NCBI RefSeq assembly: GCF_019303535.1
Contig: NZ_JACCIU010000002.1
Coordinates: 186,001-250,000 of the forward strand
DNA length: 64,000 nucleotides
Direction: 5' to 3'
Source of the DNA: Lactobacillus sp. Sy-1
GTDB lineage: Bacteria > Bacillota > Bacilli > Lactobacillales > Lactobacillaceae
Shown here: positions 9,611 to 18,536 of the stretch, piece after piece
How positions within the stretch are numbered: position 1 is the first letter of the stretch
How the letters are laid out: each line of letters opens with the position of its first letter
Position numbers and translations under genes: made by a program
Notes under the pieces: generated by a model
Databases searched by the model: none
What the model saw: the letters and a program-made list of their open reading frames with translations, nothing else
What the model was told of the DNA's origin: nothing

Positions 9611-9904
9611 ATGAGATTAAAGGATTTTAAATCGCATATCATTAATATGATTGAAACCCCGATTAATTTTAAACGAACCAAGAATAATTTCTTGATTATT
9701 TCCACTAATTCAGGAGTTATTAATAAGAAATCACACACCCTTTTAACAATTAACATGAATAAGAAAAATAAATTTACAATTATTGAAAAGCTAAGCAACG
9801 ACATTAGCGAATACATGGCGATTGTTCAGTTAGTCGTGATGTTTGCTAATACCGATCCAGTGGATCGTGAGGACATTTCGCATAATATGAAACTCGTTAA
9901 TTAG
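9611..9904 (+). CDS. Conserved-looking small protein, unknown function (97 aa)
   Basis: The ATG at 9611 follows GAAAGG by about 12 bases. An earlier in-frame ATG at 9572 has no ribosome site. The protein is basic in its first half (KRTKNN, NKKSHT, NMNKKNKF) and more acidic later, with a central alternating hydrophobic pattern suggesting a small alpha/beta fold. No motif is recognised. It sits alone between a large membrane-protein gene and a terminator. Confidence 0.5.
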   Translation: MRLKDFKSHIINMIETPINFKRTKNNFLIISTNSGVINKKSHTLLTINMNKKNKFTIIEKLSNDISEYMAIVQLVVMFANTDPVDREDISHNMKLVN

Positions 9905-9923
9905 ATTAACGGTACTTAAATTT

Positions 9924-9958
9924 AAAAGGATTCGGCCCATTTGGCTGAGTCCTTTTAC
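9924..9958 (+). terminator. Intrinsic terminator
   Basis: AAAAGGA...GGCC pairs with GGC...TCCTTTT to form a hairpin ending in T4, placed 20 bases after the small gene ending at 9904. Confidence 0.7.
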
Positions 9959-10016
9959 TTTGGTTTAATTGTGATATAATGTTTTCTATTCTACTTTTAG
10001 AAAGCTGGATTTATTA

Positions 10017-11222
10017 ATGGAAAAGGGCGAATATTGGCGCAGAAACTTAAACGTACTCTGGTTTGGTAATTTTATTGCGGGGGTTGGATTTAGCTCCATT
10101 AGCCCATTTATTGCTTTATTCATTGCTCAATTGGGCCATTATAGCAATGAACAGGTCTCAGTATTGAGCGGGATGGCGTTTGCGGCTCCATTCATCATTA
10201 AGATGATTATTTCACCACTTTGGGGGATTTTAGCTGATCGTTATGGTCGCAAACCAATGCTATTACGGGCATCCCTAGGGATGGCGGTTGTAATTGGGTC
10301 AATGAGTCTAGTTACGAATGCATATGAGTTGATTTGCCTCCGACTGCTCCAGGGAGTCTTTGCTGGATTTATTGGGAACGCAATTGCCCTGGTGGCAGCC
10401 GAAACGCCCTCTGAACATATCGGACAGGCATCCGGAAAAATTTCGACTGGAAATGTTTCCGGAACGTTAGTAGGGCCCTTAGTTGGTGGAATAATTGCGA
10501 CTTCATTTGGATACCGCTTTACGTTTTTAATTACCGGTTTGGCATTGTTAGCTGCGTTTTTACTAAGCTTATTTTTGGTGCATGAGCATTTTAAACCGGT
10601 ACCGAGACAAAAGGGAGTTAAACAACCGCACTTTTTACAGGGAATTCCAATGGCCAAGCTCATCATTGCGATGTTTTTAACTACCCTCTGTGTTCAAGCA
10701 ACTAATAACTCGATTTCGCCAATTTTGAGTTTATACGTTAAGCAACTGTTACCGGCGACTGGTTCAGTTGCACTAATTGCCGGAATTATCCAGTCTGTGA
10801 ATGGGGTTTCAATGATTATGGTTGCACCATTATTTGGCCGACTAGGTGACCGGATTGGGGCAACGAAGGTGTTGTTTTTTGGTTTAGTATTTGCAACTAT
10901 GGTCTTCATAGCAACCGCTTTTACCCAAAATATATGGGAATTAGCTGTTTGTAGATTATTAGTGGGGATTTCCGATGCAGCATTATTACCAATGGTTCAA
11001 GCGTTATTAGCGAAAGGCAGCCCTAAAGACCGCATTAGTAAGGTCTTTAGCTGGAATCAAAGCTTTCAAGCTGCCGGAAACGTATCAGGGCCACTAGTTG
11101 GTTCCACCGTAGTTTTATTTGGTGGGTATCGAGGAGTCTTTTTAGCTACTGCCGTAATTGCGGTAATTAACCTGTTAATCGTTAGAAGAGCAACTAACGA
11201 TTTACCAGCTCACCAAAATTAA
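10017..11222 (+). CDS. MFS drug-efflux-type transporter (DHA1, 12 TM)
   Basis: The 401-residue protein has the 12-helix layout of DHA1 exporters. It carries the A-like motif GILADRYGRKPML between helices 2 and 3 (near residue 68), with its second-half copy GRLGDRIGATKV near 282. An antiporter motif C-like stretch, SGTLVGPLVGGIIA, is near 150. This architecture is shared by multidrug and TetA-like exporters driven by the proton gradient. The substrate cannot be told. Its ribosome site is weak. It stands alone, with a strong terminator behind it. Confidence 0.85.
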   Translation: MEKGEYWRRNLNVLWFGNFIAGVGFSSISPFIALFIAQLGHYSNEQVSVLSGMAFAAPFIIKMIISPLWGILADRYGRKPMLLRASLGMAVVIGSMSLVTNAYELICLRLLQGVFAGFIGNAIALVAAETPSEHIGQASGKISTGNVSGTLVGPLVGGIIATSFGYRFTFLITGLALLAAFLLSLFLVHEHFKPVPRQKGVKQPHFLQGIPMAKLIIAMFLTTLCVQATNNSISPILSLYVKQLLPATGSVALIAGIIQSVNGVSMIMVAPLFGRLGDRIGATKVLFFGLVFATMVFIATAFTQNIWELAVCRLLVGISDAALLPMVQALLAKGSPKDRISKVFSWNQSFQAAGNVSGPLVGSTVVLFGGYRGVFLATAVIAVINLLIVRRATNDLPAHQN

Positions 11223-11299
11223 TAATTATTTTTTACAATTAATTTACTATTATTTTACAATCATTTAGTAAAATGATAGTTGGTTTAATTTAATCCCCC

Positions 11300-11330
11300 G
11301 GGAACTGATGATTACGTCAGTTCCCTTTTT
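11300..11330 (+). terminator. Intrinsic terminator
   Basis: GGGAACTGA and TCAGTTCCC form a 9-bp stem with an 8-base loop followed by T5. It ends the MFS transporter transcript. Confidence 0.85.
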
Positions 11331-11393
11331 AGTTGCCCTTAATTGACATTTAAATTATCTAGCTTAGAATATTAGCTAATTAATATAAATTTT

Positions 11394-11413
11394 AGGGCAA
11401 TGACAATTGCCCT
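11394..11413 (+). promoter_or_regulatory. Short hairpin in the leader of the M20 gene
   Basis: AGGGCAA and TTGCCCT form a perfect 7-bp stem with a 6-base loop, 20 bases before the ATG at 11434 and just ahead of its GTGGGG ribosome site. Only TTT follows, so it is a poor terminator. It may protect the mRNA 5' end or affect initiation. No ligand is suggested. Confidence 0.4.
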
Positions 11414-11433
11414 TTAGATTGTGGGGTTAAATA

Positions 11434-12678
11434 ATGAAACAAGCAGAACAACGATCGATTTTAGAAACGTTGGTCGGAATTAATACGGTTGCTGATAACG
11501 AACTAGCAGTCGCTAAATACCTTGCTGACCTATTTAAAAAGCACGGGATTAAGAGTACGATTGTCGACCAATTTCCTGGCCGAGCGAACTTAGTGGCTGA
11601 AATTGGCAATGGAAATGGTCCCAAATTAGCATTTGCAGGGCATGAAGATACCGTTCATCAAGGAAATGATGACGACTGGAATACTCCTCCATTTGAAGCT
11701 TCAATCGTTAGCGACCGAATCTATGGCCGGGGCGTTACCGACATGAAGAGTGGGTTAGCTGCTCAGGCAATCGCATTAATTGAGTTAGTAGAATCGGGAG
11801 CTAAAATTAACGGAACCCTCCGTTTTATGGCCACTATTTCTGAAGAATTGACCCAGGGGGGAGCCCATTTACTAAGTGAAAAGGGCTACGTTGATGACTT
11901 AGACTCAGTTGTGATTGGAGAACCAACAGGGGTTCCCGTTGCTGATGTTGAAAGTTACTTTCACAGTGGGGGTAACGATACCGATTCCACGACGATTGAT
12001 ACCCTTGTTAAGACGCAACTTACCAACCAACATTTTATTGTCAATGCCCATAAGGGAGCTTTAATTTATAAGGTAGAAAGTTTTGGGAAGGCCGCCCATA
12101 GTTCTACTCCTCATTTAGGGATTAGTGCGATTGACAAACTATTTGAATACCGGGTGGCTGAACATGAGTTATTTGATAGCTTTACTGAAACGGACGCCGA
12201 ACTGGGTGGAACGATTTATACTCCTGATATATTCATTGGTGGTAAGCAGGTTAATAGTATTCCTGACTATGCCTATCAAGAGGTGATGGTCAGAACGATT
12301 CCCCAACTATCCAACGACAAGTTAATTGAGCATTTGAATGCATTAATTGATAAGTTTAACCAACTGGATGGATTTAATTTGAAGTTAACGGTTGAATTTA
12401 GTGGTTATCCGGTGAAAAGTGATCCTGAATCGACAATAATTAAGGTCGCTCAACAACAGGCCCAAGTGGATTTAGATGAACCGCTGCCACTGCCATTAAT
12501 GCAAATTTCAATGGGAACGGATGGTTCTCAATATAAAAAGCGGAATCCAAATTTGGATCTAATTGTTTTAGGACCGGGCAACAATACTGCTCATCGGGCT
12601 AATGAGTGGGTTGACTTAGATTCGTACTACCGCTTTATTAAGTTGTATTATGATATTGCCAGCAACTACTTAAAGTGA
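11434..12678 (+). CDS. M20-family deacylase (ArgE/DapE-like)
   Basis: The 414-residue protein has the di-metal M20 layout: AGHEDTVHQG near residue 68, a bridging Asp in GRGVTDMKSG near 100, the catalytic Glu pair in ISEELTQGGAH near 135, and C-terminal GNNTAHRANEWV with the last His ligand near 390. The family removes N-acyl groups from amino acids or cleaves dipeptides. The sequence groups with ArgE/DapE-type proteins of lactobacilli, where succinyl-diaminopimelate desuccinylase is the usual label. Here the substrate is not proven and no dap or arg genes are nearby. A segment near residues 170-205 (with SGGNDTDSTTID) looks like an insert before the lid domain. Confidence 0.8.
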   Translation: MKQAEQRSILETLVGINTVADNELAVAKYLADLFKKHGIKSTIVDQFPGRANLVAEIGNGNGPKLAFAGHEDTVHQGNDDDWNTPPFEASIVSDRIYGRGVTDMKSGLAAQAIALIELVESGAKINGTLRFMATISEELTQGGAHLLSEKGYVDDLDSVVIGEPTGVPVADVESYFHSGGNDTDSTTIDTLVKTQLTNQHFIVNAHKGALIYKVESFGKAAHSSTPHLGISAIDKLFEYRVAEHELFDSFTETDAELGGTIYTPDIFIGGKQVNSIPDYAYQEVMVRTIPQLSNDKLIEHLNALIDKFNQLDGFNLKLTVEFSGYPVKSDPESTIIKVAQQQAQVDLDEPLPLPLMQISMGTDGSQYKKRNPNLDLIVLGPGNNTAHRANEWVDLDSYYRFIKLYYDIASNYLK

Positions 12679-13001
12679 TCATACTAATGAACGAAGATGA
12701 AGCTCGTCACCATGCAGCAATTATTTTCCGCCGATTAACACCATGGTTTAAGCGGTTACCAAACACTATGTATCGGTTAATTGTGGTGAATGATATTTAT
12801 GATAGCTGCTATAACTTCTACATTGAAATTAGTCGTAAAAATACGTTAACACGATTGGTCCCACTACATGAAATTAGCGACTACGATTTAGATTCGTTGG
12901 CGTTAATTTTGAAAGCGCTAAATCGTGATTGTCACTTACCAATTAAATTTCGTAACTTTACAGATGCGAATCGCAAACGATTAAGTAGTTGCTTTCGCTA
13001 G
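12675..13001 (+). CDS. Small uncharacterised protein (about 104-108 aa)
   Basis: The frame can start at a GTG at 12675, whose bases overlap the stop of the M20 gene (GTGA), or at an ATG at 12687. Neither has a clear ribosome site, so translational coupling is likely. The product is basic and moderately hydrophobic (AIIFRRLTPWFKRLPNTMYR). It contains an acidic DYDLDSLALILKALNRD segment. No family is recognised. Confidence 0.5.
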   Translation: MIILMNEDEARHHAAIIFRRLTPWFKRLPNTMYRLIVVNDIYDSCYNFYIEISRKNTLTRLVPLHEISDYDLDSLALILKALNRDCHLPIKFRNFTDANRKRLSSCFR

Positions 13002-13060
13002 CGTTATAATAATTTAGTTTGGTATAATTAAGGGTAACGGATTAATTGGGGGGGATACGA

Positions 13061-13690
13061 ATGATTACAATAGCTGGCACAGTGGGGGCTGGGAAAACGA
13101 CCTTAGCAGTTGCCCTGGCGAAACACTTAGGAACGAGTGCCTTTTTAGAACCAGTTGATAGTAATCCAATTCTACCAAAGTTTTATCAAAATCCTAAAAA
13201 ATACGGTTTTTTATTGCAAATTTATTTCTTGAATAAGCAATTAGAAATGATTAAGAATGCACAGGCAAATCCTAATAATGTCTTAGATCAATCGATTTAT
13301 GAAGGTTCTGTACTTGCGGATGTTAATTATAAACTTAGGAATATTAATCGAACTGAAAAGGCAGTTTACGACAGCCTTTTAACTAATATGACTCAGGAAC
13401 TACCTAATTCTAATCTCAAGAAAAAGCCAAATTTGTTGGTATTCATCGATATTGATATTGACCATCAATTAAAGCATATTCGTCAGCGCGGTCGTAACTT
13501 TGAGCAGGTTGACCAAAATCAGCAGTTATTGGATTATTATAAACAGCTTCAATTATATTATCAGCGTTGGTATAATGACTATCGAGAAAGTCCGAAGATG
13601 AAAATTAATGGTAATCGCTATGATTACGTGGATAATGAAGATGATTTAACCGAGGTTCTCCGCCAAATTGAGTATCACGTTGTTAAATAG
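13061..13690 (+). CDS. Deoxynucleoside kinase (dAK/dGK family)
   Basis: The 209-residue protein has a P-loop, GTVGAGKTT, at residues 6-14 and the conserved pair FLEPVDSNP near 28. An active-site DQSIYEGS is near 81, and the RxRGR lid is present as RQRGRNFEQ near 145. These are hallmarks of the bacterial dNK family that phosphorylates deoxyadenosine, deoxyguanosine or deoxycytidine in nucleoside salvage. Lactobacilli depend on such kinases. The ATG at 13061 is chosen because a GGGGGG ribosome site precedes it at 7 bases. Confidence 0.9.
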   Translation: MITIAGTVGAGKTTLAVALAKHLGTSAFLEPVDSNPILPKFYQNPKKYGFLLQIYFLNKQLEMIKNAQANPNNVLDQSIYEGSVLADVNYKLRNINRTEKAVYDSLLTNMTQELPNSNLKKKPNLLVFIDIDIDHQLKHIRQRGRNFEQVDQNQQLLDYYKQLQLYYQRWYNDYRESPKMKINGNRYDYVDNEDDLTEVLRQIEYHVVK

Positions 13691-13756
13691 GTTGTTTTGA
13701 CTATGTGATAAAGGTATAGTAATATTATAAATGTTAACAAAATTTAAATAATAAAT

Positions 13757-13830
13757 ATTAATGGGGTGCCCAATTGGCTGAGATGATACCCACGAACCTG
13801 ATCCAGGTAATGCTGGCGATAGGGATTAAT
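13757..13830 (+). promoter_or_regulatory. TPP riboswitch (THI element) of thiW
   Basis: The aptamer is read from GGGGTGCC, GGCTGAGA, a loop ending GATACCC, then AACCTGAT, a TAATGCTGGCG segment and AGGGA. P1 is closed by ATTAAT (13757-13762) with ATTAAT (13825-13830). These are the conserved pyrimidine- and pyrophosphate-sensor segments of TPP riboswitches. It is followed by a terminator hairpin at 13852-13881 and thiW, so binding of thiamin pyrophosphate should turn the gene off. Confidence 0.95.
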
Positions 13831-13851
13831 CATAATTTGAAACTACAATTG

Positions 13852-13881
13852 ATCTCTGTCTTTTTAGACGGAGATTTTTTA
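13852..13881 (+). terminator. Riboswitch-controlled terminator before thiW
   Basis: ATCTCTGTC pairs with GACGGAGAT (one G-U pair) and is followed by T6, 42 bases before the thiW start. It is the expression platform of the TPP riboswitch. Confidence 0.85.
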
Positions 13882-13922
13882 TTTGGACCCACCATTAATA
13901 TTTTTACTTGGAGGATTTTTAG

Positions 13923-14435
13923 ATGGGGCAACAGAAACGGATTCAAAAGGTAACGATTTTGGCAATCATGATTGCTTTAGACTTTGTGTTATCACCAATT
14001 TTCCGAATTGAAGGGATGGCACCCATGTCGAGTGTTTTAAATGTGACTGCTGCAGTTATGATGGGGCCTTGGTACGCGACGGCGATGGCAGTTGTATGTG
14101 CGCTAATGAGAATGTTATTCTTAGGTATTCCGCCATTAGCATTTACTGGGGCGGTTTTTGGAGCTTTATTGGCTGGGCTTTTATACCTCTACAAACGAAA
14201 TGTTTGGATGGCCATCATAGGGGAAGTAATTGGGACCGGGTTAATTGGTTCGCTAGCTTCTTATCCGGTAATGGTTTGGTACACCGGAACCCACAGCCAA
14301 CTATTCTGGTTTGTATTTACGCCACGGTTTTTCGGTGGAGCAATTTCAGGATCAATTATTGCTTACCTAATCCTGTTACGGTTAGTTAAAACAAATCAAT
14401 TTAAGCGGATTCAGAGTTTCTTTTTTAATAACTAA
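13923..14435 (+). CDS. thiW: ThiW, predicted thiazole-precursor ECF transporter S component
   Basis: The 170-residue, six-helix protein has the ThiW-type pattern IALDFVLSPIFRIEGMAPMS, followed by LNVTAAVMMGPWYA and PLAFTGAVFGALLAGLLY. This differs from ThiT, the thiamin S component. ThiW is predicted from genome context to bring in the thiazole moiety (hydroxyethylthiazole) using the shared ECF energising module, which is not in this window. Control by the TPP riboswitch directly upstream supports the assignment. The start has a GGAGG site 7 bases upstream. Confidence 0.9.
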   Translation: MGQQKRIQKVTILAIMIALDFVLSPIFRIEGMAPMSSVLNVTAAVMMGPWYATAMAVVCALMRMLFLGIPPLAFTGAVFGALLAGLLYLYKRNVWMAIIGEVIGTGLIGSLASYPVMVWYTGTHSQLFWFVFTPRFFGGAISGSIIAYLILLRLVKTNQFKRIQSFFFNN

Positions 14436-14447
14436 CAGATATGTAAA

Positions 14448-14484
14448 AAATGCGTCGTTAGGAAATTTTCCTAGCGACGCATTT
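14448..14484. terminator. Bidirectional terminator between thiW and the collagen-stalk gene
   Basis: A long near-perfect hairpin pairs AATGCGTCG and TTAGGAAA with TTTCCTAGCGACGCATT. It is flanked by A-rich and T-rich tails, so it can serve both convergent genes. Confidence 0.85.
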
Positions 14485-14494
14485 TAAATTGGGT

Positions 14495-16087
14495 TTAGTT
14501 GTCAGAACCACCAACTGGTAGGTTGGTATTCGTTGGATTATTTCCATTTTGGAATTCATCATTGTTAATGGAGTAGATAACCTTGTTGTTATTAGCACTT
14601 CCGTTAATAACAACCTTTGAATTAGAAGCAGCACCATCAATGGTATCTAGCTTAACGGTGTTGTTGTTACCACCCATGATTAATTCACGGGTTGCTTCTG
14701 ATTCTTGTTCAGAAGTTAAATGGTTTCCTTGGAGAACGTTATTATCACCTGATACGTAAACGTCACCAATCTTCTTATCAAATCCCTTAGGATTATCCTT
14801 ATTTCCCCGAACGTAAATCGAGTTATTGGACATCGTGTTGTATTTACCAGTAAGGTAAACCGCACGGCTGTAGTAAGATTGGATGTTGTTATTTGAAATC
14901 ATAACGTGATCCCCATTATTGATTTCAAGGTTAGTGAAACCATCAGGATAGATATTGTTACTAGTAATTGAGGCAGCGTATGGATTATCTAATTTAACTG
15001 AGATTCCACCAGGTTGAGCCCCAATGAAGTTGTTTACAATCTTAGCTTGTTGGGAGGCACCAATTAAGTGAACCCCATTAGTTAGTTCAGAAATCCAATT
15101 ATCACGGATATCTGGAGTATCAGCACCGCTTAATACGATTCCATAGGTTGCATTTTTCATTGCAATATCGTGAATTTTAAGACCATCTGAATCCTGTGGG
15201 CCACTAATTAGCTTTTGCTCAGTCTTGCCACCCATGTCGTTACTACCTAACATGTTAAGGTGGTCGATTTCAACCCCACTAATCCGAGGAGTTTTACCAG
15301 CAACTCCAATTTGAATTCCGGTGGTGTTATTAGCATCCATGATTAATCTACTTCCACCACCTGGCATTGCAGTGCCGGAGTCAGGATCAACGTTGGAACG
15401 TAAACCAGCGTTAATTCCCTTGATTCGAACGTGGTTGCGATTAATAACAACCGGTGTTTTAAGGTAGAAATCACCATTAGGAACTAAAATAGTTCCACCA
15501 GATGATGGTAACTGAGCAATAATTTTGTTAATTACTGCCCCAGTATCAACGGAAGAATCGCCACTTTTAACACCATAATCAGTGATGTTATAGTAGACGT
15601 CTGATAAAGCATCCTTCCCATCTTTTCCATCCTTACCGTTTTGACCAGTTGCACCGGTATCACCCTTAGCGCCAGTGGCCCCAGTGTCACCTTTACCTCC
15701 TTGGGTACCGGCAGTTCCATTGGTTCCGTTAGCACCGGTGGCCCCAGTATCACCTTTAGCGCCCTGTGCTCCAGTCGCACCGGTGTTACCCTTAGGACCT
15801 TGAGCACCGGTGGCCCCAGTATCACCCTTAGGACCTTGAGCACCAGTGGCTCCAGTATCACCCTTATCACCTTTATCGCCCTTTAGATAGGTGATGTGAC
15901 TTTTTTTCTTAGCGGTTGTTTTCTTAGTTTGTTTTTTGACAACCTTCTTTTTGGCCTTTTTAGCCTTAGCCTTTTTCTGGGTGGCTGCACTTGCTGTTTC
16001 ATTCAGGCTACTAACGGTAGTCCCGAAACCAACGAAAGCAATTGATGTTGCTAATAGTGCAATTGCTTTTTTAACCATTTTATTCAA
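14495..16087 (-). CDS. Secreted collagen-stalk protein with an inulin-fructotransferase-like (GH91-type) beta-helix
   Basis: The 530-residue product has a signal peptide (about 1-34, ending ASAA) and a Lys-rich stretch (37-62). Thirty uninterrupted Gly-X-Y triplets follow (70-159), mostly GDT, GAT, GPK and GKD, then a parallel beta-helix domain (about 165-480). That domain resembles, from memory, bacterial inulin fructotransferases that form difructose anhydrides. [20 protein letters not shown], a [20 protein letters not shown] stretch, and an Asp/Glu pair 11 residues apart (D323 and E334) fit the family's catalytic pair. No LPxTG anchor is present. The basic segment may hold it to the wall. 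The TTG start at 16087 is chosen because GGAGGAG precedes it by about 8 bases. The activity is inferred. Confidence 0.7.
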   Translation of the reverse strand: MNKMVKKAIALLATSIAFVGFGTTVSSLNETASAATQKKAKAKKAKKKVVKKQTKKTTAKKKSHITYLKGDKGDKGDTGATGAQGPKGDTGATGAQGPKGNTGATGAQGAKGDTGATGANGTNGTAGTQGGKGDTGATGAKGDTGATGQNGKDGKDGKDALSDVYYNITDYGVKSGDSSVDTGAVINKIIAQLPSSGGTILVPNGDFYLKTPVVINRNHVRIKGINAGLRSNVDPDSGTAMPGGGSRLIMDANNTTGIQIGVAGKTPRISGVEIDHLNMLGSNDMGGKTEQKLISGPQDSDGLKIHDIAMKNATYGIVLSGADTPDIRDNWISELTNGVHLIGASQQAKIVNNFIGAQPGGISVKLDNPYAASITSNNIYPDGFTNLEINNGDHVMISNNNIQSYYSRAVYLTGKYNTMSNNSIYVRGNKDNPKGFDKKIGDVYVSGDNNVLQGNHLTSEQESEATRELIMGGNNNTVKLDTIDGAASNSKVVINGSANNNKVIYSINNDEFQNGNNPTNTNLPVGGSDN

Positions 16088-16111
16088 TATAAATCTCCTC
16101 CACTAAACTAA

Positions 16112-16141
16112 ATTATACAATTAGTTCTTTGATAATGTCAT
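16112..16141 (-). promoter_or_regulatory. Promoter of the collagen-stalk gene
   Basis: On the minus strand ATGACA is followed after 18 bases by TATAAT (plus-strand ATTATA at 16112-16117), about 25 bases before the TTG start. The other side of the 417-base intergenic region is AT-rich and holds the divergent ugp promoter. Confidence 0.6.
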
Positions 16142-16414
16142 TATACTATTATTAAATCTTAAATACTACATAAAAAATTAATCTATATTAATTTGTGTGC
16201 TTTATAAAATAACACTTTTTGGAATGTGTCCCTATTAAATCAGTAGCATAACCATTAAAAATTGAATAAATGAAATTACTTTGAATTAAAATGATAAGCA
16301 CTAATGAACCATTACTATATTAATAATCACCAAATCTCATTTTACAATAAATTTACATATTTGCCATAAATTGGCGTTTTTAGTGACATATTTTTACATA
16401 AAAAATACATCTGC

Positions 16415-16443
16415 TTTACAGCTTATACAAAATAGAATGTTAT
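16415..16443 (+). promoter_or_regulatory. Probable promoter of the ugp operon
   Basis: TTTACA at 16415-16420, a 17-base spacer and TGTTAT at 16438-16443 lie about 60 bases before the first gene. The stretch 16150-16400 is AT-rich and I see no other structure in it. Confidence 0.45.
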
Positions 16444-16504
16444 TCTTTAAATCGTTAAGAAAAGTTAATGAAATTAACAATTCCATAAGGATAGGTGAAG
16501 AATA

Positions 16505-17590
16505 TTGTCAATTCAATTAAAGCATCTTACTAAGAAATATGAAGGTTCAGATACACCAGTATTAGAAAACGTTTCTGCTCATATTGAGGATAATGAATTT
16601 TTTGCAATTGTGGGACCATCAGGTTGTGGAAAGAGTACGCTTCTTAGAATGATTGCGGGAATCATTCCAATTAGTTCTGGCAGCTTGTACTTAAATGGTG
16701 AAGTGGCTAACGACTTAGCACCCAAGGATCGGAAGTTATCGATGGTATTTCAAAGTTATGCGTTATATCCATTCTTATCCGTATTTGATAACATTGCGTT
16801 CGGATTAAAGGCGCGTAAACAACCAAAAGATTTAATTAAACAACGGGTTGATAAAGCGCTAGCATTAGTTAACCTTACTGATCATAGGGACCGGAAACCA
16901 AAGGATTTATCCGGAGGCCAAAGACAACGGGTGGCACTAGCAAGAGCAATTGCCAATGAATCCAAGATTTGTTTGATGGATGAACCACTATCTAACTTAG
17001 ATGCTCAATTAAGGGCTAAGATGCGGATTGAATTAAAAGAATTACAACAAAAATTAGGGTTAACGGTGATTTACGTTACCCATGATCAAGTAGAAGCAAT
17101 GACAATGGCAGACCACGTAATGGTGTTAAATCACCATCACGTTCAACAAATTGATACGCCACTGGGGGTTTATCAACACCCAAGCAATGAGTTTGTGGCA
17201 TCCTTCTTTGGAACCCCACAAATTAACCTAATCAATGCGCAATATCAAAATGGCTCGTTAAAAATGGATGAAGACTTTATTATGGATACCGATGATGCTT
17301 TAATTGAGGGTCATCAATACAAAGTTGGAATTAGACCTAACCAATTGCAAATCAATAGCGATGTTAACAACGGTAACGCTCAGGTGGTAAACGTCTCCCA
17401 ATTGGGTGATCGGACAATGGTTGAAGCCCGGCTAAAGAATGAACAAGAAGTGAGAATTGTGCTTGACGGCCAAGTTGATATTCGTCCACAACAATTCATT
17501 CAAATTGAAGGGGCAAACGGATACTTTATTTTTGATGCGGATGACCGCAGCCTAGTGAGTGTTAAGAAGGGGGCGCTAACGAATGCTTAA
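16505..17590 (+). CDS. ugpC: Sugar/glycerol-phosphate-type ABC importer, ATPase (UgpC/MsmK-like)
   Basis: The 361-residue ATPase has Walker A GPSGCGKST near residue 38, signature LSGGQRQRVALARA near 137, Walker B ICLMDEPLSNLDA near 157 and the switch THDQ near 193. A C-terminal TOBE/MalK-type regulatory domain occupies about residues 235-361. This is the CUT1 ATPase layout of UgpC, MalK and MsmK. It is first in an operon ending in a glycerophosphodiesterase, which favours glycerophosphodiesters or glycerol-3-phosphate as cargo. The TTG start at 16505 follows AAGGATAGG. The end overlaps the next gene by 8 bases. Confidence 0.85.
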   Translation: MSIQLKHLTKKYEGSDTPVLENVSAHIEDNEFFAIVGPSGCGKSTLLRMIAGIIPISSGSLYLNGEVANDLAPKDRKLSMVFQSYALYPFLSVFDNIAFGLKARKQPKDLIKQRVDKALALVNLTDHRDRKPKDLSGGQRQRVALARAIANESKICLMDEPLSNLDAQLRAKMRIELKELQQKLGLTVIYVTHDQVEAMTMADHVMVLNHHHVQQIDTPLGVYQHPSNEFVASFFGTPQINLINAQYQNGSLKMDEDFIMDTDDALIEGHQYKVGIRPNQLQINSDVNNGNAQVVNVSQLGDRTMVEARLKNEQEVRIVLDGQVDIRPQQFIQIEGANGYFIFDADDRSLVSVKKGALTNA

Positions 17591-18536
17591 GTCGTTTGAT
17601 AATAAGGCACTGGAAGAATTGAATGATTCAAATGCTTCTGAAAACGAACGCGCTAAAAAGGGGTTAAAAAAACGGAGTGACTTTGGATACGCTGTCCTAT
17701 TTTTAGGTCCTTCACTACTCTTATTAGGGGTATTTGTTTTCTACCCAATGATTAAGACTTTGTACATGAGTTTATTTTTAACCAATAACTTTGGTCAAAC
17801 CACCATTTTCGTTGGACTAAAAAACTATACATCACTCCTTACATCAGCATCGTTTCTTGCTAGCCTTTCATCGACCTTTATCTATGTGATTGGCGTGATG
17901 GTTTTAACCATTGTTTTGGGGTTAGCATTAGCGGTGTTTGCAAACCAAAAGTTAAAGGGAATTCAATTCTTTAGAACCATCTTTTCTTCCACGATGGGGG
18001 TTTCAGTTTCCGTAGCGGCAATTTTCTTCCTATTTGTATTTAACCCAACTACAGGGTTATTAAATCAAATGGCAGGGTTACTTCACCTTCCACAGTTAAA
18101 TTGGATGACCGATCCTAACTTAGCGATGATTACGGTGATTGTTTCAACTGTTTGGATGAACCTTGGATTTACTTTCCTAGTTCTTTTTGGAGCTCTTCAG
18201 GCAGTTCCCCGGTCACTTTACGACGCAGCGGATATTGAAGGAGCATCTAAGTCCTACCAGCTATTTAAGATTACGATTCCAATGATTTCACCATCATTAT
18301 TCTTTGTTGGAATCGTTACCTTAATCGGAGCATTTAAGAGCTTTGGACTAATTGATTTAATGACTGCCGGAGGGCCAAATAACGCTACCAATTTGCTAGT
18401 TTATAGAATCTACCAGGATGCCTTTTTGAACGGAAACTATAGTCAGGCAAGTACTGAATCAATTGTTTTAACCATCATCATTGCAGTGATGACCATCATT
18501 CAATTTAAAGTCTTAGAAAAGCGGGTGAACTACTAA
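17583..18536 (+). CDS. ugpA: ABC importer permease (UgpA-like)
   Basis: The 317-residue protein has a cytoplasmic N-terminus of about 35 residues, six membrane helices, and the EAA motif as DAADIEGASKSYQLFKITIP near residue 215, which docks on the ATPase. It is homologous to UgpA/MalF-type CUT1 permeases. It overlaps ugpC by 8 bases and ends in TAATG shared with the next permease, which signals tight translational coupling. Confidence 0.85.
   Translation: MLKSFDNKALEELNDSNASENERAKKGLKKRSDFGYAVLFLGPSLLLLGVFVFYPMIKTLYMSLFLTNNFGQTTIFVGLKNYTSLLTSASFLASLSSTFIYVIGVMVLTIVLGLALAVFANQKLKGIQFFRTIFSSTMGVSVSVAAIFFLFVFNPTTGLLNQMAGLLHLPQLNWMTDPNLAMITVIVSTVWMNLGFTFLVLFGALQAVPRSLYDAADIEGASKSYQLFKITIPMISPSLFFVGIVTLIGAFKSFGLIDLMTAGGPNNATNLLVYRIYQDAFLNGNYSQASTESIVLTIIIAVMTIIQFKVLEKRVNY

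Noticed and set aside
9493-9816. Minus-strand frame of 107 codons opposite the small gene at 9611
   Set aside because: It lacks a ribosome site and is made of AT-rich antisense sequence. The plus-strand frame has a better start and a terminator.
14495-14530. Possible LPxTG-like anchor (NLPVGG) at the end of the collagen-stalk protein
   Set aside because: It lacks the Thr, and there is no hydrophobic helix or charged tail after it.
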